Assembly: GCA_965202905.1 (NCBI GenBank)
Contig: OZ241868.1
Location: 558,001-622,000 of the forward strand
Reading direction: 5' to 3'
From: CAYFYS01 sp965202905
GTDB lineage: Bacteria > Pseudomonadota > Alphaproteobacteria > MPNO01
Length of the DNA stretch: 64,000 bases
The position numbers were made by a program, and so were the translations under genes. The notes beneath the pieces are model-generated. The model searched no databases. It was not told the DNA's origin and saw nothing but the letters and a program-made list of their open reading frames with translations. Within the stretch, counting starts at the first letter, position 1; each line of letters opens with the position of its first letter. This document shows, piece by piece, positions 8,384-16,870 of the stretch.

Positions 8384-10543
8384 TCAGTGTGCCGGCTCGG
8401 GGATCGGCGGGTCTGCACCTTCGGGAAGCGGCCGCAGCCGGCAGGGTAGGCCGCGCGTGTCCGCCGAGCCGGTGATCGGGTCCCACGGCCCTCCATAGGA
8501 TATGGCCGCGTTGATGTTGACGGTGAGCGCGCCGTGCTCGGGGCCCGGCGCCTCGGGCAGCCACCAGCCCATGCCGGTGCGCACGACCCCGGGCGCGGTC
8601 TCTTCGGTGAGGCTGAGCCGGAGCGCGCACACGCCGTCGCCGGCCGGGGTCTCGACCTCGACCCAGTCATCGGCCGCGAGCCCCAGCCCGGCGGCGGTTC
8701 CGGGATGGATCTGAAGCAGGGGAAAGGGCGAGATTTTGCGCGCCCAAGCCTGATCACGATAGCGCGAATGATGGTAGGTCTTCTCGCGCGCGCCGGTCAG
8801 CAGCACCAGCGGGTAGTCCGCGCGCACCGCCGGGGTCTCGCGCTCGATCCTGGGCGCGATGTGGACCGGCAGCGGCTTGAGGCCGAGCGCGGCGAGCGTT
8901 TCGGAAAAGAGTTCGATCTTGCCGGTGGGTGTGCGGAAGCCAGCGATCTCGAAATCGCCCATCCGAAACGGATAGCGGGCGTAGCCGGTCCGCTCAAGCT
9001 CTTCGAAGGCGATCTCGTTTTCGCCCAGGAGCATCGCGTTGAATTCCCGCTTGCTGCGCCAGGGGATGAACCGGCGCGCCGCGACGCCGCGGGTCTCCAG
9101 CCGGTCGGCGAGGTCGGCGGCGATCTCGAAATCCGAGCGCGCCTGCCCGCGCGGGGCGAGCACGGGCCGGGTGTAGCTGACGCACGGCGCCGCGGGATCG
9201 AGCGAGATCTCTTCTTCCTCCAACCCCGTGGTCTTGGGCAGCACGATGTCGGCGAGCGCGGCCGTCGGCGTCATCGAATGGCTCACCGCCACGAAGAAGT
9301 CGAGCGAACGCAATGCCGCCAGCGTTTGGCGTGTGTCCGGATAGGTGACCGCGATGTTGACGCCGCTCAGATACATCGCCCGCACTGGGTAGGGCTCGCC
9401 CGTCAGGATCGCCCGGAGAACCGAAGGGTTATGGCAGGCGGTCTGCCAGCCGTCCGGTCCAGCCCAGAGTGGGAAGGCGTCCGCGCCGATCGTCTTGGCC
9501 TCGATGTCGGGCTCCAGCCGGTAGGCCGGGTCATGGAGCAGGTCGATGTAGTTACGGAGGCCCTTGGGCCGCTTGGTCCGTCGGTTGCCGCCGACGCGAT
9601 CCAGGTTGCCGGTGATCGCGACCAGGATATGGAACGCGCGAAAGGTCTGGACGCCGTTGGAGAATGCATCGATTCCGTGTCCGCTGACGAAGGTCGAGGG
9701 GCGCGCGGCATAGAGCCGGGCGGCGCGGACGATGCGCTCGGCCGGGACGCCGCTCAGCTGCGCGGCCCAGTCGGGCGTCAGGGCCGCGACGTGGTCCGCC
9801 AGCGCCTCGAAGCCGTGGCACCAACGCGCGGTGAAGTCCCGGTCGTAGAGGTCTTCCGCGACGATCACATGGATCATCGCCAGCGCGATCGCCGCATCGG
9901 CGCCGGGCCTGGGCTGGAGCCACAGATCGGCCATCGCCGCGGCCGGCGTCCGCGCGGGGTCGATGACCACGATCTTCGCCCCCCTGGCTTTGGCCCGCCT
10001 GAGCGCCATCCACTGGGCCGGATCGGCCGCGGACGGATTACGCCCGACGATCAACGCGCAGGCGGTTTCGTCGATGTCCTCGCCCCCGATGCATGAAAGC
10101 CCGGTGATCCTGTCCGACAGCGCCCGGCAGCCGCCGCATAGATCCTGGTTCATCATCCAGTTGGGCGAGCCCAGGGCGCGCATCAACAGGGCCACCATCG
10201 CGCCCCGGCTGAAGAAAGCCGACGAGACCGCTCCCACCAGCGACAGCGGCCCGTGGGTCTGGCGCGTCGCGATCAGCCCGTCGGCGACCTCATCGAGCGC
10301 GGTATCCCAGCCGATCGGCTCCCAGTCGCCGGACCCGCGCGGCCCGCACCGGCGCAGCGGCCGGATCAGCCGGTCGGGATGCCCGGTCAGCTCCTTGACG
10401 CCGCGGATTCCCTTGACGCAGAAGGCGCCTCTGGAGCCGGGATGGTCGGGGTTGGGGTCGATCCGGGCGATGCGGCCGTCCTCGACGCTCACCAGCGCGC
10501 CGCAGCGGGTGCTGCATTCCCAGCAGGTCGTCGGTACTTGCAT
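8384..10543 (-). CDS. Molybdopterin oxidoreductase, DMSO reductase family
   Basis: A 719-residue bis-MGD molybdoenzyme. The N-terminal [4Fe-4S] motif is complete: Cys7, Cys10, Cys14 and Cys42 in CWECSTRCG and FCVKG. The molybdopterin domains contain NQDLCGGCRAL, which may hold the metal ligand, NPSAADPAQW, the FVSGHGIDAFSNG region and a C-terminal dinucleotide-binding domain around LLTGAREKTYHHSRYRDQ. There is no Tat signal, so it should be cytoplasmic, and no Fe-S or membrane partner is encoded next to it. The second Met is chosen as start because GGGGAA lies about 8 nt before it and the N-terminus then fits the family. The substrate is unknown. It heads the leftward RidA, aldolase and aroE operon. 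Confidence 0.87.
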   Translation of the reverse strand: MQVPTTCWECSTRCGALVSVEDGRIARIDPNPDHPGSRGAFCVKGIRGVKELTGHPDRLIRPLRRCGPRGSGDWEPIGWDTALDEVADGLIATRQTHGPLSLVGAVSSAFFSRGAMVALLMRALGSPNWMMNQDLCGGCRALSDRITGLSCIGGEDIDETACALIVGRNPSAADPAQWMALRRAKARGAKIVVIDPARTPAAAMADLWLQPRPGADAAIALAMIHVIVAEDLYDRDFTARWCHGFEALADHVAALTPDWAAQLSGVPAERIVRAARLYAARPSTFVSGHGIDAFSNGVQTFRAFHILVAITGNLDRVGGNRRTKRPKGLRNYIDLLHDPAYRLEPDIEAKTIGADAFPLWAGPDGWQTACHNPSVLRAILTGEPYPVRAMYLSGVNIAVTYPDTRQTLAALRSLDFFVAVSHSMTPTAALADIVLPKTTGLEEEEISLDPAAPCVSYTRPVLAPRGQARSDFEIAADLADRLETRGVAARRFIPWRSKREFNAMLLGENEIAFEELERTGYARYPFRMGDFEIAGFRTPTGKIELFSETLAALGLKPLPVHIAPRIERETPAVRADYPLVLLTGAREKTYHHSRYRDQAWARKISPFPLLQIHPGTAAGLGLAADDWVEVETPAGDGVCALRLSLTEETAPGVVRTGMGWWLPEAPGPEHGALTVNINAAISYGGPWDPITGSADTRGLPCRLRPLPEGADPPIPEPAH

Positions 10544-10857
10544 CGTTCGCTTTCCCCAGCTCCCACGATCTCCCGATCTTATCATGCAGCGCCTCGCCCG
10601 GCATGTCTGCGGGCCAGAAGGCCGGAAAAAGGCACTGTATCATCGCCGGCGCGGGCGATGTCGTTCATGCAGGCCCTGGCGGGCACGAAAGAGATCCGAT
10701 CCGTGACGAGGCTCACGACCGCGACGTCCGCCAAACTGCGGCGGGGAGGCTCATGCACCGCGCGGCCTGCCTAAAGGAAGGGAGTGTCATGACAGACGAG
10801 AAGACTTCGATCCCATCGTGCCCACCGCCGGATCTGAACCCCGATCGGCTGCGCTTT
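10544..10857. other. Intergenic stretch without a recognised gene
   Basis: About 310 bases between the start of the molybdopterin oxidoreductase gene and the amidase remnant. It must hold the promoter of the leftward operon, but no convincing promoter, hairpin or RNA gene was recognised. Short open frames here have no family resemblance and no ribosome binding site. Given the degraded genes beside it, part of it may be eroded coding sequence. Confidence 0.5.
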
Positions 10858-11069
10858 TCAGTGCCTCAGGGTGCGTGCGATGCCCATCTCGATGCCGGTC
10901 ATGCCGGCGGCGAGCCAGATCGGCACATTGGTCTTGCTGAAGATCACTGTGCCCGCCTTGCGCCAGCGCTCGACGCGCGCGAGATAGTGCTCCAGGATTT
11001 CCACGCAGCCTATCTTGCGGCGGCGGGGCCCGCCAGCCGCTCGGCCGACTGAAACACGATATCGCTCAT
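10858..11069 (-). pseudogene. Amidase remnant (amidase signature family)
   Basis: The region carries two recognisable pieces of an amidase. The start reads MSDIVFQSAERLA. After a frameshift it continues as IGCVEILEHYLARVERW, the classic N-terminal helix of amidases. This is joined almost directly to VIFSKTNVPIWLA, which in intact enzymes lies roughly 100 residues later. The last 16 residues do not continue the family. Intact amidases are about 450-500 residues, so most of the gene, including the Ser-Ser-Lys catalytic triad, is missing. This is a decayed gene with at least one internal deletion and one frameshift. Confidence 0.75.
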
Positions 11070-11102
11070 CCCCGCCCCGCGCGCTGTCATCTGCTGAGGA
11101 AA

Positions 11103-12015
11103 TTAGTACTTCGCGGCCGATGCCTTGGGCATCTCGAAGACGCGCTTGACCTCGGGGAGGTTCGCGACCACGGTCTCGCCCACGGTGAGGAGCCGCTTGC
11201 GCATACTCTCGCGCTCTTCCGGCGTCAGGTCGTAGATCCGGCCGCCGTTTTCCTTCCACGCCCCCTCATTCCTGGCGAGGAATTCCTCTCTGTAGGCGAG
11301 TGTCTCCCAATCGGTGTTCTGGCCTTCCTCGATCAGAACCTGACGGATGTCGCCGGGTAGTTTTTTTCATCTTGGCGATGGCCTCCACCAGGATCGTCGA
11401 TTCGTTGGTCCGGGTGAGATTCCTGGTCACCGACCAGTATTTGAAGGTCACGAAGATCGACAGCCTGCTTTTCATGCCATCCACCGTGCCGCGCTGCAGG
11501 GCCTGGAGCGCTTCCAGCAGCGGGATCGGGGCCGGCGAGGCGCCAAGCCGACGCATGGTCTCGCGTTCGATGTCGCTGGCGAAAACCCGGATCTTTTTGC
11601 CCCCGAAATCGGCCAGACGCTTGATCGGCGCGCGCGAGACGTAATGCGCGAGATCTCCTGCATAGATGCCGATCCCGGTGATGCTCTTGCGATCGCCCAT
11701 CGAGAAGAACATCTTTTTGAAGTCCGGGTCGTGCAGCGCGTTCTGGGCATGGCGCAGGTCGTGGAACAGGCCCGGCGCTGAGGTGACCATGAAGCGCTTG
11801 TCGATGCCGACGAAGAAATCCGGCGGAAACAGCGCCATTTCCTGGGTTCCAAGCTGGACGCCTTCGATCTGACGGGGAATTCCGCCAAGCTGGCCCGCCG
11901 GGAAGACGCAGACATCGACCCGATTGCTGATGCGGCGCTCGACATTCTTCTCGAAGTTGAGCATCCACTGATGCACGGTGTCCTTGATGGTCACCGAGCC
12001 GATCTTGGAGGGGTG
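11103..12015 (-). pseudogene. TRAP transporter substrate-binding protein (DctP family), truncated and frameshifted
   Basis: The reading frame from KIGSVTIKD through KYWSVTRNL and LVEAIAKMKK is a DctP-type solute-binding protein of the TRAP family. It has no signal peptide or first strand: homology begins abruptly where the divergent CoA-transferase gene starts. At a run of seven T (11361-11367 on the plus strand) the frame shifts. With one base fewer it continues as KLPGDIRQVLIEEGQN to VFEMPKASAAKY and a stop at the left end, so the C-terminus survives in another frame. Loss of the export signal makes it non-functional even if the frameshift is a sequencing error. No permease genes are adjacent. 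Confidence 0.82.
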
Positions 12016-13254
12016 ATGGCGGAAATGACGGGCGCGCTGGCGGGCGTGCGGGTGGTCGACCTGACTCGGGTTCTGGCTGGGCCCTATTGCACCCAGCTTC
12101 TGGGCGATCTCGGTGCCGACGTGATCAAGATCGAACGCCCGGGGAGCGGCGACGATACGCGGAAATTCGCGCCGCCCTTCCTCAAGGACGAAGACGGCAG
12201 CGACACCGCCGAGAGCGCCTATTTCATGTCGGCCAACCGCAACAAGCGCTCCGTCGCCCTCGATATCTCAAAGCCGCAAGGCCAGGATGTCGTGCGCGCG
12301 CTAATCCGCAAGGCGGATGCGGTTGTCGAGAATTTCAAGACCGGCAATCTCGCGCGCTACGGCCTCGACTACGACACGGTGAAGGTGGACAACCCGAAGC
12401 TGGTCTACTGTTCGATCACCGGCTTCGGCCAGACTGGGCCCTATGCAAAGCGGCCGGGATACGACTTTCTGATCCAGGCGATGGGCGGGATCATGTCGCT
12501 GACCGGGGAGGTCCAGGGCGAGCCGCAGAAGGTCGGCGTGCCGATCGCCGACATCATGTCGGGCATGTTCGCATCCGTGGCGGTGAGCGCGGCGCTGCGC
12601 CACGCCGCGCTCACCGGCCGGGGTCAGTACATCGACATCGGCATGCTCGACACCCAGGTCGCCTGGCTGGTCAACGCCGGGATGAATTTCCTGCACGCGG
12701 ACGATCTCGGCCGGCTGGGCAACGCGCACCCCAACATCGTGCCCTATCAGGTCTTTGCCACCGCCGACGGCCATATTGTCGTAGCGATCGGCAACGATTC
12801 CCAGTTCCGCCGGTTCTGCGACTCGATTGACCGCGCCGATCTCTGCGAAGATGCGCGGTTCGCAACCAACGACGCGCGGGTGCGCAACCGAGAGAGCTGC
12901 ATCGCGGCTCTCCGGCCGGTCTTCGAGTTGCGACCGTCGGCCGACTGGCTCGCCGATCTCGAGGCGCAAGGCATCGGCTGCGGGCCGATCAACAATCTGG
13001 CGCAGGTCTTCGAGGACCCGCACGTGCGCGCCCGCGGCATGATCGCCGAGGTGCCGCATCCGGCGATTGACGGCCGGCCGGCGCGGCTGATCGCGAGCCC
13101 CCTACGGCTGTCCGCGACGCCGGTCGAGACCCGCCGCGCCCCGCCGCTCCTGGGACAGCACACCGAAGAAGTGCTGGAAGAGGTGCTGGGCATGGACGAT
13201 GCGGCCCGCGCGGGGCTGCGCGAGGCTGGGATCATCGGGCCGGCTCTGTCATAG
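12016..13254 (+). CDS. CaiB/BaiF family CoA-transferase (family III)
   Basis: A 412-residue family III CoA-transferase, moving CoA between carboxylic acids through an enzyme-bound anhydride. It begins with the standard GVRVVDLTRVLAGPYCTQLL and DLGADVIKIERP segments, followed by NRNKRSVALD. The likely catalytic aspartate is Asp150 in RPGYDFLIQAMGG. The chosen ATG has GGAGGGG just upstream. The 5' end abuts and may have replaced the start of the TRAP remnant on the other strand. With the SDR and PadB-like genes downstream it probably activates an organic or aromatic acid substrate as its CoA thioester; the substrate is not evident. Confidence 0.9.
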   Translation: MAEMTGALAGVRVVDLTRVLAGPYCTQLLGDLGADVIKIERPGSGDDTRKFAPPFLKDEDGSDTAESAYFMSANRNKRSVALDISKPQGQDVVRALIRKADAVVENFKTGNLARYGLDYDTVKVDNPKLVYCSITGFGQTGPYAKRPGYDFLIQAMGGIMSLTGEVQGEPQKVGVPIADIMSGMFASVAVSAALRHAALTGRGQYIDIGMLDTQVAWLVNAGMNFLHADDLGRLGNAHPNIVPYQVFATADGHIVVAIGNDSQFRRFCDSIDRADLCEDARFATNDARVRNRESCIAALRPVFELRPSADWLADLEAQGIGCGPINNLAQVFEDPHVRARGMIAEVPHPAIDGRPARLIASPLRLSATPVETRRAPPLLGQHTEEVLEEVLGMDDAARAGLREAGIIGPALS

Positions 13255-13281
13255 TCGGGCCGGTAATCCGGGGAGGGCAAG

Positions 13282-14097
13282 ATGACCGAAATCGGCCACA
13301 TCAATTACGACGAAATTGAGGTCGAAAACTCCGCGACCTATGACAGCCTGAAGGACAGGGTGGTGATCGTCACCGGCGGCGGCCAGGGTATCGGCCGCGG
13401 CTATGCTCACTACTTCGCGGCCCAGGGCGCGATCCCGGTGATCGCCGAGCTCGACGCCGACGCTGGCGAGCGGGTGGCCGACGAGGTCCGGGCGAAGCAG
13501 GGCAAGGCGCTGGCGGTCCAGACCGATGTCGCCGACCTCGATTCGGCGACCAACATGGCCGAGAAGACGCTGGCCGAGTTCGGCCGCATCGACTGCCTGA
13601 TCAACAACGCTGCGGTCTTCTCCAGGATCACGATGGCGCCGTTCTGGGAGCTCCCGGTGGACGAGTGGAAGGCGGCGATGGACGTCAACATCACCGGATC
13701 CTTCTTCTGCGCCCGCGCAGTGGTGCCGGCGATGCAGAAGGCGCGCTGGGGCCGCATCGTCAACGTCTCCTCGGCCACCTTCGTGATGGGCCTGCCCAAC
13801 TACCTCCATTACATCACTTCAAAATCGGCCATGGTCGGCATGACCCGGTCGATGGCGCGCGAGCTCGGCGGGTGGAACATTACCGTCAACACCTTCTGGC
13901 CGGGCGTGATGCAGACCGAAATCGAGCGCTCCTCGGTGCCGCGCGAGCGGTTCAAGGAATACACCGACCGCCAGTCGATCAAGCGGCAGGGAACGATCCA
14001 CGACCTCGCCAAGGCGATGCTGTTCCTGTGCTCGGAGGAGGCGAGCTACATATCGGGCCAGAACCTGCAGCCCGACGGCGGTCTCACGTTCCTCTGA
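13282..14097 (+). CDS. Short-chain dehydrogenase/reductase (SDR)
   Basis: A 271-residue classical SDR. It has the nucleotide loop TGGGQGIG (31-38), the structural NNA (108-110) and the catalytic Ser164, Tyr177 and Lys181 (YITSK). The loop and AELDAD after strand two suggest NAD preference. A GGGGAGGGCAAG ribosome binding site precedes the ATG. It follows the CoA-transferase by 27 nt and precedes the molybdoenzyme by 10 nt, so it is part of the same operon and probably oxidises or reduces a hydroxyl or keto group of the pathway intermediate. The substrate cannot be inferred from sequence. Confidence 0.9.
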   Translation: MTEIGHINYDEIEVENSATYDSLKDRVVIVTGGGQGIGRGYAHYFAAQGAIPVIAELDADAGERVADEVRAKQGKALAVQTDVADLDSATNMAEKTLAEFGRIDCLINNAAVFSRITMAPFWELPVDEWKAAMDVNITGSFFCARAVVPAMQKARWGRIVNVSSATFVMGLPNYLHYITSKSAMVGMTRSMARELGGWNITVNTFWPGVMQTEIERSSVPRERFKEYTDRQSIKRQGTIHDLAKAMLFLCSEEASYISGQNLQPDGGLTFL

Positions 14098-14107
14098 GGG
14101 CGCGGCA

Positions 14108-16870
14108 ATGGCGGGGCGCGTCCGCAAGATCGCCGAGAGGCGCAAGGTCCCGGTTTACTGCTATCAATGCGTGGCTGGGCCCGACCTGATGAAGGTCGAG
14201 GTCGAGGACGGCGTCGCCGCGCGGATCGAATCCAACTACGACATCGCGGACCACCATCCGGGCGGCGGCCGGGTGTGCGTGAAGGCCTACGGGCTGATCC
14301 AGAAGACCTACAACCCCAACCGCGTCGCCCGGCCGATGAAGCGGACCAACCCGAAGAAGGGCCGGGACGAGGATCCGGGGTTCGTGCCGATCTCCTGGGA
14401 CGAGGCGCTGGACATCGTGGCGGCGAAAATGCGCGAGATCCGCGCCAAAGGGCTGCGCGACGACGAGGGCTATCCCCGCCTTGCGGCGAGCTTCGGCGGC
14501 GGCGGGACGCCGACTCAGTACATGGGGACCTTCCCGGCACTGCTGTCGGCTTGGGGCGCGGTCGATCTCGGCTTCGGCGGCGGGCAGGGGGTGAAGTGCT
14601 ATCACTCCGAGCATCTGTATGGCGAGCTGTGGCACCGCGCGTTCATCGTCTCGCCCGATACGCCGTATACCAACTACGTCATCAACTGCGGCAACAATGT
14701 CGAGGCCTCGGGCGGGGTGGCCGGAGTCTGGCGCCAGGCCGATGCGCGGGTGCGCGGCCTCAAGCGGGTTCAGGTCGAGCCGCATTTGTCGGTCACCGGC
14801 GCCGTGTCCGCCGAATGGGTGCCGATCAAGCCCAAGACCGATGCCGCCTTCCTGTTCGGTCTGATCCACCGGATCCTGATCGAGCGCAATTGGCGGGAGG
14901 TATGCGATGTCCGGTCCATCGCGCACGACACGACCTCGCCCTATCTGATCGGGCCGAACGGCTACTACCTGCGCGATCCGGAGACCCGCAAGCCGCTGAT
15001 CTTCGATCTCGCCTGCGGCGGCGCCAGGCCGTTCGATGCCGGGATCGCCGATCCCGCGCTCGACGGCGCCCACCGCGTTGCCGGAATCGAAATCGGCCCG
15101 GACGAGACGGTCTGGCGGCACGATGCGGGTACGGATGCGGCGCCGGCCTTCCGGAAACTGCTCGATCATGTCCGGCCATTCACGCCCGAATGGGCCGAGG
15201 CGCAGTGCGACGTGCCGGCCGAGCGCATACGCACCATCGCCGACGAATACCTGGCGCATGCCATGATCGGCGAGACCGTCGAGATCGAGGGCCGGACGCT
15301 TCCCTTCCGCCCGGTCGCAGTGATGCTGGGCAAGGGGGTCAATAACGGCTGGGGCGGCTACCAGACCTGTTGGGCGCGCACGCTGCTGGCCGTCCTGGTC
15401 GGCGCGCTGGAAGTCCCGGGCGGCACGCTGGGCACCGCGGTGAAGCTCAACCGGCCCGCCGACAGCCGGCAAAAGACCGTGCGGTCGGTCGCCGACGGCA
15501 TCATGGATTATCCCTTCAACCCGACCAGCCGCGAGGAGTGGAACGCCAGGCCGCATATCCGCAACGCCTACAAGACCCTGGTGCCGCTGGCCGCCGACTC
15601 GGCCTGGTCGCCGGCGCTCGGCCCTGCCCATCTGCCCTGGCTGTTCCAGAAAAAGCCGCCCGATCGCTGGCCCACCCAGACGAAGCCGGAGATGTGGATC
15701 AACTACCGCACGAATCCAGCGATCTCCTCGTGGAACGCACCGGAAGTGGCCGAGCGCATCGCCGAGTTTCCGTTTACGGTCTCTTTCGCCTATACGCGCG
15801 ATGAGACCAACCATATGGCCGATGTGCTGCTGCCCGAGGCGACCGACCTCGAAAGCCTGCAGCTCATCCAGATCGGCTCGACCAAGTTCACCGAGCAGTT
15901 CTGGAAGCATCAGGGCTGGGCGGTGCGCCAGCCGGTGGCCGATCCGGTGGTCGATACGATGGACATCTCCGACATCGCCACCGCGCTGGCCGGGCGGGTG
16001 GGCCTTCTGGAGGACTACAACGCCGCCATCAACCGGGGCGCGGCGGGCTGCCGGCTGACCGACGATGCCGCCGGCTACGACTACGGGCTCGATCCGGCGA
16101 CCGCCCATGAATCGGAAGAGATCTGGAATGCCGTCGCCAAGGCGGCGAGCCACACGCTGTCCGACGGCGAGGAGGTTCACGACATCGCCTGGTTCAAGGA
16201 GAACGGCTTCATGCTGCGGCCGTTCCCGCAGCTCGACTGGTATCTCTACCCGACGCTGAAAGATCGGGGCCTGCGCTTCGAGATGCCCTATCAGGAGCGC
16301 CTGATGCGCCGGGGCGCCGAGCTTGCCGAGCGGCTGCACGAGACCGGCGTGAACTGGTGGGACCGCCAGCTCGAGGAATACGAGCCGCTGCCGGGCTACA
16401 AGCCCTTCCCCGACATCTGGATCAACTACGCCGCGGAGATGGGCCACGATCCGGACGAGTTCCCGCTCTGGGCGCTCACCGCGCGCTCGATGCAGTATGC
16501 CTGGGGCGCCAATGTCGGCATCCCGCTGATCAACGAGGTAGCCGGGAACATCGCCGGCCACAAGGGTGTGATCGTCAACCGCAAGACCGGCCGCGAGATG
16601 GGGCTTTCGGACGGCGATCCGATCGTCGTCGAATCGGTGAGCGGGATCACCCGCGGCCGGGCCGTGCTGCGGGAGGGCATCCGGCCCGACACGATCCTGA
16701 TGATCGGCCAATTCGACCACTGGGCGACGCCGTTCGCCAAGGACCTCGGTCTGGCCAGCCTGAACTCGGTGACCTCACTGTCGCTCAGCTTGACCGACGC
16801 GACGGGAAGCGGCGCCGACCTCGCCCGGGTGCGCATCCGGCGCGATGACGGCAAAGGCCCCCGGCCGTGA
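14108..16870 (+). CDS. Molybdopterin oxidoreductase, PadB-like (DMSO reductase family)
   Basis: A 920-residue molybdoenzyme catalytic subunit resembling the alpha subunit of phenylacetyl-CoA:acceptor oxidoreductase (PadB). The N-terminal Fe-S motif is atypical: Cys18, Cys21 and Cys57 are present, but the usual third cysteine is replaced by Pro25-Asp26 (CYQCVAGPD). GVKCYHSEHLYGELWHRAF is a candidate molybdenum-ligand region. DETNHMADVLLPEATDLE and a C-terminal domain from LTARSMQYAWG are typical of the family. No Tat signal is visible, so it should face the cytoplasm. Its stop overlaps the electron-transfer/membrane subunit gene by 4 nt, so the two form one complex. The phenylacetyl-CoA assignment is only one possibility within a broad family. 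Confidence 0.82.
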   Translation: MAGRVRKIAERRKVPVYCYQCVAGPDLMKVEVEDGVAARIESNYDIADHHPGGGRVCVKAYGLIQKTYNPNRVARPMKRTNPKKGRDEDPGFVPISWDEALDIVAAKMREIRAKGLRDDEGYPRLAASFGGGGTPTQYMGTFPALLSAWGAVDLGFGGGQGVKCYHSEHLYGELWHRAFIVSPDTPYTNYVINCGNNVEASGGVAGVWRQADARVRGLKRVQVEPHLSVTGAVSAEWVPIKPKTDAAFLFGLIHRILIERNWREVCDVRSIAHDTTSPYLIGPNGYYLRDPETRKPLIFDLACGGARPFDAGIADPALDGAHRVAGIEIGPDETVWRHDAGTDAAPAFRKLLDHVRPFTPEWAEAQCDVPAERIRTIADEYLAHAMIGETVEIEGRTLPFRPVAVMLGKGVNNGWGGYQTCWARTLLAVLVGALEVPGGTLGTAVKLNRPADSRQKTVRSVADGIMDYPFNPTSREEWNARPHIRNAYKTLVPLAADSAWSPALGPAHLPWLFQKKPPDRWPTQTKPEMWINYRTNPAISSWNAPEVAERIAEFPFTVSFAYTRDETNHMADVLLPEATDLESLQLIQIGSTKFTEQFWKHQGWAVRQPVADPVVDTMDISDIATALAGRVGLLEDYNAAINRGAAGCRLTDDAAGYDYGLDPATAHESEEIWNAVAKAASHTLSDGEEVHDIAWFKENGFMLRPFPQLDWYLYPTLKDRGLRFEMPYQERLMRRGAELAERLHETGVNWWDRQLEEYEPLPGYKPFPDIWINYAAEMGHDPDEFPLWALTARSMQYAWGANVGIPLINEVAGNIAGHKGVIVNRKTGREMGLSDGDPIVVESVSGITRGRAVLREGIRPDTILMIGQFDHWATPFAKDLGLASLNSVTSLSLSLTDATGSGADLARVRIRRDDGKGPRP

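Noticed and set aside
14084..16720. An 878-codon open frame antisense to the PadB-like gene, and similar long antisense frames at 18525-20627, 32776-35151 and 43633-45387
   Set aside because: These are mirror frames of GC-rich coding genes. Their translations are rich in Arg, Gly, Asp and His with no family resemblance, and the opposite strand holds clearly conserved proteins.
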